This document shows, in pieces, positions 18,003 to 28,071 of a stretch of DNA of 64,000 bases. The DNA is from Nostoc carneum NIES-2107. Lineage in GTDB: Bacteria; Cyanobacteriota; Cyanobacteriia; Cyanobacteriales; Nostocaceae. The position numbers and the translations under genes were made by a program. The DNA is taken from contig AP018180.1 of NCBI GenBank assembly GCA_002368155.1, forward strand, positions 7,248,561-7,312,560, written 5' to 3'. Within the stretch, counting starts at the first letter, position 1; each line of letters opens with the position of its first letter. A model generated the notes under the pieces. The model was not told where the DNA came from. It saw only the letters and a program-made list of their open reading frames with translations, and did no database searches.

Positions 18003-18714
18003 ATTTAATAATATTAGTATCAATAATACATCCATTCTATTTCAAGTAAATAAGATATGTATGTAGGGGCAAGGCACTGCCTTGCCCTTACGATGATCTG
18101 TACATCACTACTTACAATCTGCTGTATAATTGAAATTATATTAGATTTATAAAATACCTGGTTAACTTAACTATAAATATAGGATATACATATTATTCAA
18201 AAAATATTTGATTATTATATTGCCGCTTTATTAAAGTGTGTTTATACTTGTGATAGCTTGATATATCAGGCATAATCTAAATTCGTAATAGTTCAGAAAT
18301 CTGAAATAAATTCTATAGTTCAGTAGTATTAAATTATTTTGATTTCCTAAATAATTGAGAAATTCTATCGATTATCTTGGCTAGCCAGTGATAGTAATTG
18401 AAAAGTTATCGGGAAGCGAAAATCTATTTATCTATAGGATTATGCATTGATTTTTGAATACATAAATGGTTCAGATATTGCTTTGCACTAAACTTAAGAG
18501 CAACAGCAATTTAATTCTAAGTTTTCGCTTTACTGTGGCTGTATGAACGCCAAAATTACAACATTAAAACCTTCAGATTGTGAGTTACAGAATCTGATGT
18601 AGAAGAGCTTTCCAGGACTTCAGCTTTCCTACAAATACGAAGAGTGTGGCAAAAATTCATCGGATTGCCATAGCTTCCATATCAAGTAAAAACTAGTAAG
18701 AATGGATAGACATT
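18003..18714. other. 712-bp AT-rich non-coding region upstream of a GT4 gene
   Basis: No supported gene was found. It holds a small inverted repeat at about 18063-18091 (GTAGGGGCAAGGCA against TGCCTTGCCCTTAC), a common type of dispersed repeat. The rest is AT-rich, and the length suits a regulated promoter for the gene at 18715. I could not identify a specific operator. Confidence 0.5.
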
Positions 18715-19878
18715 ATGAAAGTGATTGCTATTATGCCACTGGCCGAACAAAGAGGTGGTGGGGAAATGATGTTTTGGGATTTGATGCAACAAGGACGACA
18801 AGCTGGGATTGAATGGATAGCGGTATTTTTAGAAGATGGCCCAATGGTGGAACAGGTAAGGGCATTGGGTATTGATACTAGAGTGATTGCAAGTGGTCGC
18901 CTGCGTCAAGTTCATCGGATGATTAGTGCGGTGTTTCGCATTGCTATGTTGGCTAAACAAGAACGTGTAGATGCGATCGCCAATTGGATGTGGATTACTC
19001 ACATATATGGAGGACTAGCTGCGATCGCAGCTGGTGTACCTGCTGTATGGTATCAGCTAGAAGTACCTAATGCTAAGTCTTGGTTGTTGCAATTGGCGAC
19101 GTTATTACCAGCACGGGCGATTATCACTCTCTCGAAAGAGGGTAAGGAAGGACAGGCGAAGATTTGGCCTTATAGACCAACACACTTAGTATATCCGGGT
19201 GTGGCTTTAGACAGATTTGAGCCGACTGTTCTACCTGCGCCAATGGCAGCACGGTTAAAGTTGGGTTTACCGCTACACGGGCCTTTGATTGGGATTGTGG
19301 GACGTTTGCAACGATGGAAGGGAATGCATACTCTAGTAGATGCTATGCCACAAATATTGCAGAGATATCCTGATGCTAATTGTGTCATTGTTGGTGGTAA
19401 GCATGATTTAGAGGCTGATTATGAGGACTTGTTAACAGCACAAATAGCAGATTTGGGTTTAAGCGATCGCGTGTTGATGGTAGGACTACAACGGAATATT
19501 CCTGAGTGGATGCAGGCGATGGATATATTTATCCATGCTTCTGATAATGAGCCTTTTGGGATTGTGATTATCGAAGCTATGGCCCTCGGTAAACCAGTAG
19601 TGGCTGGTAATGCTGGCGGCCCCACAGAAATCATTACAGATGGGGTAAATGGACTATTGACACCTTATGGTGATGCAGATGCATTGGCGATCGCAATTCT
19701 CCGCTATCTTGACGATCCAGAATTTAGCGCTACTGTCGGAGTTGCAGCACGACAACGGGCCCTAGATTTTTCCACACAACGTTACGCCCAAAACTTTATT
19801 AATGTAGTTCGTTATGCTGTTTCTCATGTGTCTAAAACCATCACAACTGTGAAGACCAATCCTTCAACTTTGAATTAA
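18715..19878 (+). CDS. family 4 glycosyltransferase
   Basis: A 387-residue GT-B-fold retaining glycosyltransferase of family GT4. The N-terminal half starts KVIAIMPLAEQRGGGEMMFWDL, with the Gly-rich acceptor loop. The C-terminal half has GIVGRLQRWKGMHTLVDAM (about residues 193-211), VIVGGKHDLE, VLMVGLQRNIPEWMQAMDIF, and the conserved HASDNEPFGIVIIEAMALGKPVVAGNAGGPTEI stretch with the two catalytic-site Glu of the EX7E motif (about residues 273-300). It stands alone after a 786-bp gap but on the same strand as the polysaccharide genes, and is likely the last gene of that locus. Sugar donor unknown. Confidence 0.86.
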   Translation: MKVIAIMPLAEQRGGGEMMFWDLMQQGRQAGIEWIAVFLEDGPMVEQVRALGIDTRVIASGRLRQVHRMISAVFRIAMLAKQERVDAIANWMWITHIYGGLAAIAAGVPAVWYQLEVPNAKSWLLQLATLLPARAIITLSKEGKEGQAKIWPYRPTHLVYPGVALDRFEPTVLPAPMAARLKLGLPLHGPLIGIVGRLQRWKGMHTLVDAMPQILQRYPDANCVIVGGKHDLEADYEDLLTAQIADLGLSDRVLMVGLQRNIPEWMQAMDIFIHASDNEPFGIVIIEAMALGKPVVAGNAGGPTEIITDGVNGLLTPYGDADALAIAILRYLDDPEFSATVGVAARQRALDFSTQRYAQNFINVVRYAVSHVSKTITTVKTNPSTLN

Positions 19879-20834
19879 AAATTGAGCCTTGGTACCTATT
19901 GTTATTAACTCCGCAGAAATCATAGTTTGGTAGCATTTTCTCGCTTTGTTTCTTATCCTCTAAATATTTGTTGTTTGATCAATAGAACCACAATGAATAT
20001 TTAAAGGATGTAGAGAAGTTCACATCTGTATTCAATACTTGTAGGTGAAAGGAAAAAGGTAAAGGGAGAGAGAGAAGGAAACACACCTTTGGCTCATTCC
20101 CTTTACCCCAACCTGGTTTACCAGACTCAGCAGTCAGTGCTAATACTAGAAAACTGCATAGTTAAATATGAAATTTTTAACAAGCGGATAATTTTTCTCT
20201 GCCGAAAGTAGCAGCCTTGTGTTCAGCCTTTTGGTAATTTTTTTGGATGTGAAATCCTTGTATAATAAGACTTGTAGGCTATTTTGTGTAAGACAAAATT
20301 TTATATACATATTTAGGTTAAAAAAACTAGCTACTTAATCATTTATTTATAGAACCCTTCATTTTCAGAGTCTATTTAAAGATATTACTGAGAATTTTAT
20401 TATATTCATTACATTGTGCTTTAATAGCTAAAATAAGTGTTTTCTATTTGATTCTCATGAGTTCAGCCCATCATCCAAATCTTTGATGTATCAATCTTAT
20501 TTAGGTTATTTATGTTGAACAAAAAATATTTTTGTTAATTTTAGTCCCAAAAAATATGGGTAATAACTGAAAATATTTTTGAGATGATGATGGAAAATTA
20601 GCACCATATTAGTAGAGTGTTGTTATTAACATTCAACTAAGCTGATATTTGGCAGATATCGGTCAAATTTAATTCGCTTTTGATCAAAATCTTTTCCCAA
20701 ACAGGGATGAGGATAAACCTAGAATTGCCCACACCAGTACTTGCTCAGCATAATCTTAAAGGTAAGCAAATTCAGGATATCCACTATTATAAATCACAAA
20801 TTGTTAACAATCATTTAATTAAATAATTGTAGTT
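19879..20834. other. 956-bp AT-rich non-coding region
   Basis: No supported gene. It separates the polysaccharide locus from the secreted-protein operon. An imperfect inverted repeat of the dispersed type is present at about 20054-20107 (GGTAAAGGGA against TCCCTTTACC). The long AT-rich remainder probably carries the promoter of the operon at 20835, but no defined site could be recognised. Confidence 0.45.
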
Positions 20835-23800
20835 ATGACTAATAAAAATTCTAAATCTTCTCAAAAATCTAAAAGTTTTGAAAAGCTGGATTCCTCACGC
20901 CAGAGTAAAGGCAAAAATCAGACTACAGATAAATGTGAACCAGTATTAGCAGATTTATCTCTGAGTCAAAAAATATCTGATAAATCTTTATTTGTAGGTG
21001 ATGAGGTCTCTTTTACCCTAACGTTAAAAAATAGCGGACCAGCCAATGCGACAGGGGTGAAAATTCAAGATTTACTACCTTCTGGTTTTAGCTTCATTGG
21101 TGCTAAGGCTAGTGTGGGAACTTATGATAGCACAACTGGAATTTGGGATGTTGATTGTATTAAGTCAGGCTGTAAAGTCACCCTCAATCTAAAAGCCAAA
21201 GTTTTGAATGCCAATGATGCGGCTGCTTATACTAATGTGGCGGAAATTATTGCCTCCGATCAAAAAGATCCAGATTCAGTTGTGCATAACGGCAACCCCA
21301 GAGAAGATGACTACAGCAGTGCCACTGTATGTGTAGTTAAGCAAGCTGATTTATCTCTGAGTCAAAAAATATCTGATAAATCTTTATTTGTAGGTGATGA
21401 GGTTACTTTCACCCTAACGTTAAAAAATAGCGGCCCAGCCAATGCGACAGGAGTAAAAATTCAAGATTTACTACCCTCTGGTTTTAGCTTCATCAATGCT
21501 AAGGCTAGTGTGGGGAATTATGACAGCACAACTGGGATTTGGGATGTTGGTTCTATCAAATCAGGGCGTAATGTTACCCTGACGCTGAAAGCCACAGTCT
21601 TGAATACTGCTGATGCAGCTGCCTATACCAATGTGGCAGAAATTATTGCCGCCGATCAACCAGATCCAGATTCCGTGGTAAATAATGGCAACCCCAAAGA
21701 AGATGACTACAGCAGTGCCACTGTATGTGTAGTTAAGCAAGCTGATTTATCTCTAAGTCAAACAATATCTAATGAATCCTTATTCATAGGTGATGAGGTC
21801 ACCTTCACCCTGACTTTGAATAATAGTGGCCCAGCCAACGCTACAGGAGTGAAAATTCAAGATTTACTACCTTCTGGTTTTAGCTTCCTTGGTGCTGAAG
21901 CTGGTGTGGGAACTTATGACATTACAACTGGAATTTGGGATGTTGGTTCTATCAAATCCGGCGATAATATCACCCTGACCTTGAAAGCTACAGTCTTGAA
22001 TGCCACTGATGGGGCTGCTTATACTAATGTGGCGGAAATTGTTGCCGCCGATCAAGAAGATCCAGATTCAATTGTGAATAATGGTGACCCTACAGAAGAT
22101 GATTACAGCAGTGCCACGTTATATGTAATTAAGCAGGCTGATTTATCTCTGAGTCAAACAATATCTAATGAATCTTTATTTGTAGGTGATGAAGTTACTT
22201 TCACCGTAACTTTGAATAATAGCGGCCCAGCCAATGCTACAGGGGTAAAAATTCAAGATTTACTACCTTCTGGTTTTAGCTTTATCGGTGCTGACGCTGG
22301 TGTGGGAACTTATGACATTACAACTGGAATTTGGGATGTTGGTTCTATCAACTCAGGCGATAATGTTACCCTGACGCTGAAAGCCACAGTCTTGAATGCT
22401 GCTGATGCGGCTGCTTATACTAATGTGGCGGAAATTGTTGCCGCCGATCAAGAAGATCCAGATTCCGTGGTGAATAATGGTGACCCTACAGAAGATGATT
22501 ACAGCAGTATCCTGGCACCTGTAGCTAACCTATCTGTAGAGAAAGAATTTACCTTAGTTAATCAACAATCCTTTAGTAGTCTGAAACAATCTGTTGATTA
22601 CAACAACGATGGTAAAGCCGATCAGGTGATTGCGCTGCCTGGAGATGAAGTTACATTTACAATTACTGTCAGCAATAATGGGTTTGGTGATGCCACAGGC
22701 GTACAAATTGTCGATGACCTCAGACAGAAATTGCCTATTGGTTTAGATTTTGTCAGTTTTGCTGATCTCGATGGTGGTACTAGCATTGACACAGACAATA
22801 ATGCTCAAACTCTAGAGGTGTTGTTTGACAATATTGCAGCTGGAGAAACTAAAACTATTACCGTCAATGCTAAAGTTAGTACCGAAAATATTACATCTAT
22901 AAATTTAACAGGCAGACTCGGAACTACTAACCCTAACACAGGTGATATCAATCCGGCTTTGCCTGAATATTATGAAACACCTTTTAATGGTGTATTTTTC
23001 CTCAATTACAATGTGAAAAAAAGTGCCAATAACGATAGGGTAGAATTTGGCTTTTTAAATATTCAAAATCAAGCCGAAGTTGTGGCAGTCAATGGTAAAA
23101 CCCTGAACTCCGGTACAATTGCCGCTAGTAGTAGGTTAGATGTTTCCACATATAAACTTGAAGGCACTTTAAATAACGAACAGCCATTTAGAGTGTTTTC
23201 GGTGGAGAATTTCAATAACCCCAACAATACTAACGCCTCGTTCTTCTTTAATCCCGATCCTATTAGTGGTTCTGTTAGTGTTGGCTATCCTTACCAAAAT
23301 CAATCCGAATTTTTACAACCAGGCCAGATTGGTATTGCGGGATTTGAAGCAAACTGGTTAAAAAGTACAGATCCGCAATATTCAGCTGATTTAGAATATT
23401 GGAATGGGCTTGGGACTGATGGCAGTTTAACTACTGCTGGTGAAACTACAACTGCAGATGAACAAGCTGTAATCAATGCTTTGGTTGATTTTATCGCCGA
23501 TGGTGTTTATAGTCGCGATCGCTTTGAGAACGGTTCATTTACCTTTAATAACGGTACCCAAATAGAAAAGCTCATCTTTCAGGCAGGTCAATACTCTCCT
23601 GGGCTGATTAATTTTGTCAATATCTTAGTCACAGATACAGGTGTAGTCTTCACAGAAAATAACCCGCAAATTAATGGGCTAGCATTACCTGATGCTCAAA
23701 TTGAGAGTTTTAGCACAGTTGCAGATTCACAATTTAGCGACTTACAAGCTATCTTTGACTCCTTTAAATTTTCCGTTCCCACAGGAGTTAATATTACGAT

Positions 23801-24440
23801 TCAAGATTCTAATGGCGATGGCAACATTAATACACGCTTGCAAGAAATAGGCGGTTACAAAAATAATTGGTTAGTCTCTAGCATTACGATTGATAGTAAT
23901 GTGAATCACGTGACTTTTGCAGCTTGTGGAAGTGGGGCAAATTATGATTTTGCTTCGCAGAATTTGATTGTTGCTAATCCCAATACTAGTTTTACTTTGC
24001 AAGGTAGCGAACATGACAAAAATACAATTATTGGTACTCGCTTCAATGATGTAATTAAAGGTGGAAATTGTGCTGATAGTTTATCCGGTTTTGATGGCAA
24101 TGATGTGATTTGTGGCGGTAAAGGAGATGATTTAATTACTGGTGGTAGAGGCAATGATGATTTAAGTGGTGGTGAAGGGAAGGATCGCTTTATCTTTGGT
24201 GCTAACTTTGGTAACGATACCATCCGCGACTTTTGTAAATGGCAAGATAAAATCGACCTCAAGCAACTGATTTTGACTCAAGGTACTTTAGATAGCAATA
24301 GCGATGGTGTGGTTAATAGCTGCGATCAACTCGCTTCAATAGACAATTGCAACCTCAAGCTAGATCTAACCTCGATAAATGGTGGTACTATCACTTTCAC
24401 AGGAGTCACTTCGGTTAACATCACCGATTTTATTCTTTAA
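20835..24440 (+). CDS. DUF11-repeat surface protein with C-terminal RTX calcium-binding repeats
   Basis: A 1201-residue modular protein, predicted secreted. It starts with a low-complexity Lys/Ser-rich segment and has no Sec signal. Four nearly identical 132-residue DUF11 (Ig-like) modules follow (about residues 39-566), each with VGDEVTFTLTLKNSGPANATG and DLLPSGFSF. A fifth diverged DUF11 module covers about 567-700. An unassigned segment of ~360 residues precedes RTX nonapeptides near 1065-1110 (GGKGDDLITGGRGNDDLSGG) and an acidic tail. The C-terminal RTX block and missing signal peptide point to type I secretion, though no type I exporter is next to it. The stop codon directly abuts the next gene, indicating an operon with the adhesin and CHAT genes. 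The likely role is as an extracellular or surface-layer adhesive protein. Confidence 0.75.
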   Translation: MTNKNSKSSQKSKSFEKLDSSRQSKGKNQTTDKCEPVLADLSLSQKISDKSLFVGDEVSFTLTLKNSGPANATGVKIQDLLPSGFSFIGAKASVGTYDSTTGIWDVDCIKSGCKVTLNLKAKVLNANDAAAYTNVAEIIASDQKDPDSVVHNGNPREDDYSSATVCVVKQADLSLSQKISDKSLFVGDEVTFTLTLKNSGPANATGVKIQDLLPSGFSFINAKASVGNYDSTTGIWDVGSIKSGRNVTLTLKATVLNTADAAAYTNVAEIIAADQPDPDSVVNNGNPKEDDYSSATVCVVKQADLSLSQTISNESLFIGDEVTFTLTLNNSGPANATGVKIQDLLPSGFSFLGAEAGVGTYDITTGIWDVGSIKSGDNITLTLKATVLNATDGAAYTNVAEIVAADQEDPDSIVNNGDPTEDDYSSATLYVIKQADLSLSQTISNESLFVGDEVTFTVTLNNSGPANATGVKIQDLLPSGFSFIGADAGVGTYDITTGIWDVGSINSGDNVTLTLKATVLNAADAAAYTNVAEIVAADQEDPDSVVNNGDPTEDDYSSILAPVANLSVEKEFTLVNQQSFSSLKQSVDYNNDGKADQVIALPGDEVTFTITVSNNGFGDATGVQIVDDLRQKLPIGLDFVSFADLDGGTSIDTDNNAQTLEVLFDNIAAGETKTITVNAKVSTENITSINLTGRLGTTNPNTGDINPALPEYYETPFNGVFFLNYNVKKSANNDRVEFGFLNIQNQAEVVAVNGKTLNSGTIAASSRLDVSTYKLEGTLNNEQPFRVFSVENFNNPNNTNASFFFNPDPISGSVSVGYPYQNQSEFLQPGQIGIAGFEANWLKSTDPQYSADLEYWNGLGTDGSLTTAGETTTADEQAVINALVDFIADGVYSRDRFENGSFTFNNGTQIEKLIFQAGQYSPGLINFVNILVTDTGVVFTENNPQINGLALPDAQIESFSTVADSQFSDLQAIFDSFKFSVPTGVNITIQDSNGDGNINTRLQEIGGYKNNWLVSSITIDSNVNHVTFAACGSGANYDFASQNLIVANPNTSFTLQGSEHDKNTIIGTRFNDVIKGGNCADSLSGFDGNDVICGGKGDDLITGGRGNDDLSGGEGKDRFIFGANFGNDTIRDFCKWQDKIDLKQLILTQGTLDSNSDGVVNSCDQLASIDNCNLKLDLTSINGGTITFTGVTSVNITDFIL
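20949..22532 (+). repeat. four tandem 396-bp units encoding DUF11 modules
   Basis: Unit starts at 20949, 21345, 21741 and 22137 are spaced exactly 396 bp (132 codons) apart, with very high nucleotide identity. Exact spacing without indels points to recent unequal duplication. Confidence 0.85.
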
Positions 24441-24452
24441 GTGATAATTTTC

Positions 24453-27400
24453 ATGCCGATTTATCAGGGTAAGGCAAGCAAAACGCAGCTAGGGATAATG
24501 TGGTACAGGCTGCTGGGAATTTTCGCCAGTAGTAGTGCGATCGCCTGTACGCTAGGCTTAACTACAGGCGTAAACGCACAAATTATCCCTGACAATAGTT
24601 TAGGTAGCGATCGCTCTATTGTGACCCCGAATGTGCAACAGCAAGGTAATGTCATCGAACGTATCGATGGCGGTGCAATTCGGGGTAATAATTTGTTTCA
24701 CAGCTTCCAAGATTTTAACGTTAGCGATCGCCAACGAGTTTATTTTGCCAATCCCTCTGGTATTGAAAATATCCTGGGACGAGTGACGGGAAACCAAGCC
24801 TCAAAGATTTTCGGGACGCTGGGGGTGTTAGGTGGTGCTAACCTTTATTTGATTAATCCTAACGGCATTATTTTCGGGCAAAATGCCCGCTTAGATATCT
24901 CTGGTTCTTTTTTCGCTAGCACTAGCAGCGGTGTGTTATTTCCCAACGGCGAGAAATTTAGTACTCAAAACCCCCAATCGCCGCCTCTATTAACTATCAA
25001 GCAACCTCTAGGGTTAGATAGTTGGTTACCTCCCGAAAGTACTATTACTAATTCTGGTAACTTGTCTGTAGGGCAATATTTGACTTTATTTGGTCAAAAT
25101 CTCGACTTACAAGGACAGTTACAAGCTGGGCGGAATTTAACTTTGCAAGCTAGTGATACAGTTAAAATTCGCGATAATGTTAATAACCCCTTCATCGCCT
25201 CAGCCAGACAACAACTATTAGCCCAAGGCAATAAAATAGATATCTTTGCTTTAAATAATCCAGCCAGTGGCTTGTTCGCTGGAGAAAATCTGCTGTTACG
25301 TTCAGCTAATGCAATTGGTGGGAACGCCCAATTTTATAGCAATGGTAACTTTCGCCTCGAACAATTGAATGGTACTGGCGGAGATTTATCCAGCACAGAC
25401 GATCCGGTGATTCGTGCCAGTGGTGATGTGAGTTTTAATAGTTATACAGGAGCTTCCTTACATATTTTTGCAGGTGGCAGTGTCACCATTGATAGTTTAA
25501 ATATCACAGGCCCTGATACCACTAATTTTATTAATCAAACAGTCACCTTATCCGATGGCGTAACCAAAGTTCCGATTAATGGCAGTGTAACACCAACTGT
25601 TGATATTAGAGCCGGAACCACTGCTATTAATCCACCGGGAATTACAGGAGAACCCGCTGATTTTTCTCCTACTCCTAATACCAATGGCAATCCCAGCAGT
25701 GCCAATATCACCATCAATCAAATTAATAACCAGGGAGGGTTGGTTTTTTTAACTAACCAATATCAACCTAATCCGGCTTTATCCGGTGATATTACTGTGA
25801 CATCTTTACTAGGAACCTACGGCGGTGTGGCTAGCGGTGGTAATGTGGTGATTGACTCCCGGGGAAAAATTACCACTCCCAACGTTTTAGATGCTTCGGG
25901 ATTTGATTTTGTCACTTTTTCCTTTGCCAACCCTGGAGGTAATATCACACTGTTAGCTCAAGGTGATATTTTCATGCCATCAGGATCGCAAATTGTTTCC
26001 TACGGTTCTGCTGGCGGAAATATTACTCTCAAGAGTCAATCAGCGATTATTCAAGCACCAGCACCTCTAGGAAATTCCTATATTGAAAGTGCAGGCTATG
26101 GTTCGGGACAAGGTGGTGATGTCACATTAAACGCACCTTTGATTTCTCTAAGTAACTATGTCCAAAGTAATTTGTATGCAGGGGCAACAGGCTCTGGTGG
26201 TAAGCTGATTATTACCGCTAACTCTTTAGAAGCCAACCAAGCAGAATTATCAAATTTTACTCTCAGTGGCAACGCTGGCAACGTCATCGTTAATGCTGAC
26301 AGCATCTCCTTAAATAACTCTAGATTAGGAAGCCAAACTATCAGTGCCGATGGTGGCAATGCTGGCGATGTGGTAATCAATACCAAGACATTTACCGCTA
26401 CCAATGGCGGGCAGGTATTTTCGCAAACTCAAGGTGTAGGCAATGGTGGTAAAATTACCGTCAGAGCTACAGATGCGATCGCTCTCACGGGTATCTCTGA
26501 TGGGGGGGCTTTTAGTGGTTTTAGTAGCGTTGTCTTTCCTAATGCTCAAGGCAACGGTGGCATTATTGATATTCAGACTAACTCTCTATCTTTGCAACAA
26601 GGCGCGCAAATTAGAGCCTCTACAGAGGGATTTGGTGATGCAGGCAGAATTGAGGTAAATGCAGCCAAATCTCTTCTGATTGATGGGGCAATTTTATTTT
26701 CTCCTGGCAATCTTCCCCAACCACAGGTAATTCCTAGCGGTATTCTGAGCGAAGTTTTACCCGCTTCCCAAGGGACAGGTAATATTATTAACATCAAAAC
26801 AGGTCAACTATCGGTCACCAATGGCGCTGGGATAAGCACTAGTACCGCTACTGATTATGATGCAGGTAGTATTTTTATTAATGCTACAGAATCAGTAGCC
26901 TTCGATGGTAATCCTGGCGAACCTTTTAAACCTAGCGGTGCATTTGTCAGCACCTTAGCAGGTGCAACCGGCAAAGGTGGAACTTTACAAATCACTGCAC
27001 CCTCTTTATCGGTTACTAATGGTGCAGAATTAGAAGCATTAACTGCAGGTGGTGGTAATGCAGGTAATATCGCAGTCATCGTGAAAGATAAAGTCTTGCT
27101 GGCTGGCGCAAATACAGGCGTATTTTCCAATACCACGGCTGGTTCTACTGGGAATGGCGGCAATATTTTCATCGATCCCGAACTGGTAGAGATTCGGGAT
27201 GGTGCAACTGTTTCAGTGAATAGCCAAGGCACTGGAATTGGTGGCAATATCCGGATTGAAGCCACCAGATTAACCTTAGAAAATCAAGCTGTCATTTCTG
27301 CGGAGACAGCCAGCACCAATGGCGGTAATATAAGCCTGAGTTTACCAGATTATTTATTGTTACTGCAAAACAGCCGCGTTTCCACAAATGCCGGCAATGG

Positions 27401-27986
27401 GCGTGCTGGTGGTGACGGTGGTAATATTCTCATTGGCACAAATTTTATTGTGACTGTGCCCAAAGACAATAATAATATTACAGCCAATGCTTTCTTTGGA
27501 CGTGGTGGCAATGTAGATATTACTGCCACAAGTCTTTTTGGGATTGGCAATCAACAGCAAGGTACCTCTGGAAATAAGATTACTGCAAGTTCTGAGTTTG
27601 GCGTTGCCGGCACTGTATCGATTAATAACCTTGACATCGATCCGGCTTCCGGCTTAGTGGAGTTACCAGATAAACCTAACGATCCTAGCGATCGCATTAT
27701 TGCTAGTTGTGCTGCAACTGAGGGTAATTCCTTTACAATCACGGGAAGAGGCGGCTTACCAGTCGATCCCACTACAACTATTCGCGATCAAACTCTGTTG
27801 TCGGATCTGCGAGATTTCACCACCCCACAGAACCGCAATCAAGCTAGTAAGTCTCCACCGCCAACTCAAAAATTTATTGTTGCTGCAACCAGCTGGAGAA
27901 TTAATGCCCAAGGAGAAATAGAATTGGTAGCAGCTGTACCTCAAGAAACTTCACCCCAGCAAAGATTTAATTGTAGACATTCATAA
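24453..27986 (+). CDS. filamentous-haemagglutinin-type (TPS domain) secreted adhesin
   Basis: About 1177 residues. A Sec signal (core MWYRLLGIFASSSAIACTLG, ending near GVNAQ) is followed by the two-partner-secretion N-terminal domain (about residues 45-170). That domain has SLGSDRSIV, RIDGGAIRGNNLFHSFQDFNV, VYFANPSGIENILGRVTG and LYLINPNGIIFG. The rest is a long Gly/Asn-rich right-handed beta-helix with many GNAGNV/GGNI-type turns, ending in a Cys-containing tail. Proteins of this kind cross the outer membrane through a TpsB pore; no tpsB gene is in the window. Three starts are possible: GTG 24441, right after the previous stop; ATG 24453, chosen here; and ATG 24498, at the start of the signal core. 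Coupling to the upstream DUF11 gene is near-certain from the zero gap. Confidence 0.8.
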   Translation: MPIYQGKASKTQLGIMWYRLLGIFASSSAIACTLGLTTGVNAQIIPDNSLGSDRSIVTPNVQQQGNVIERIDGGAIRGNNLFHSFQDFNVSDRQRVYFANPSGIENILGRVTGNQASKIFGTLGVLGGANLYLINPNGIIFGQNARLDISGSFFASTSSGVLFPNGEKFSTQNPQSPPLLTIKQPLGLDSWLPPESTITNSGNLSVGQYLTLFGQNLDLQGQLQAGRNLTLQASDTVKIRDNVNNPFIASARQQLLAQGNKIDIFALNNPASGLFAGENLLLRSANAIGGNAQFYSNGNFRLEQLNGTGGDLSSTDDPVIRASGDVSFNSYTGASLHIFAGGSVTIDSLNITGPDTTNFINQTVTLSDGVTKVPINGSVTPTVDIRAGTTAINPPGITGEPADFSPTPNTNGNPSSANITINQINNQGGLVFLTNQYQPNPALSGDITVTSLLGTYGGVASGGNVVIDSRGKITTPNVLDASGFDFVTFSFANPGGNITLLAQGDIFMPSGSQIVSYGSAGGNITLKSQSAIIQAPAPLGNSYIESAGYGSGQGGDVTLNAPLISLSNYVQSNLYAGATGSGGKLIITANSLEANQAELSNFTLSGNAGNVIVNADSISLNNSRLGSQTISADGGNAGDVVINTKTFTATNGGQVFSQTQGVGNGGKITVRATDAIALTGISDGGAFSGFSSVVFPNAQGNGGIIDIQTNSLSLQQGAQIRASTEGFGDAGRIEVNAAKSLLIDGAILFSPGNLPQPQVIPSGILSEVLPASQGTGNIINIKTGQLSVTNGAGISTSTATDYDAGSIFINATESVAFDGNPGEPFKPSGAFVSTLAGATGKGGTLQITAPSLSVTNGAELEALTAGGGNAGNIAVIVKDKVLLAGANTGVFSNTTAGSTGNGGNIFIDPELVEIRDGATVSVNSQGTGIGGNIRIEATRLTLENQAVISAETASTNGGNISLSLPDYLLLLQNSRVSTNAGNGRAGGDGGNILIGTNFIVTVPKDNNNITANAFFGRGGNVDITATSLFGIGNQQQGTSGNKITASSEFGVAGTVSINNLDIDPASGLVELPDKPNDPSDRIIASCAATEGNSFTITGRGGLPVDPTTTIRDQTLLSDLRDFTTPQNRNQASKSPPPTQKFIVAATSWRINAQGEIELVAAVPQETSPQQRFNCRHS

Positions 27987-28071
27987 ACAAGACTTAAGTC
28001 AAGAGTCAAGCGTCAAGAGTCAAAAATTCAGCATTGAGTTGGTGCTACGCGGATTGCAATAATTTAATAAG

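Noticed and set aside
26855-27265. 136-residue open frame on the minus strand inside the TPS adhesin gene
   Set aside because: It is antisense to a long, well-supported beta-helix coding region; its Pro/Leu-rich composition is the expected mirror of Gly/Asn-rich repeats.
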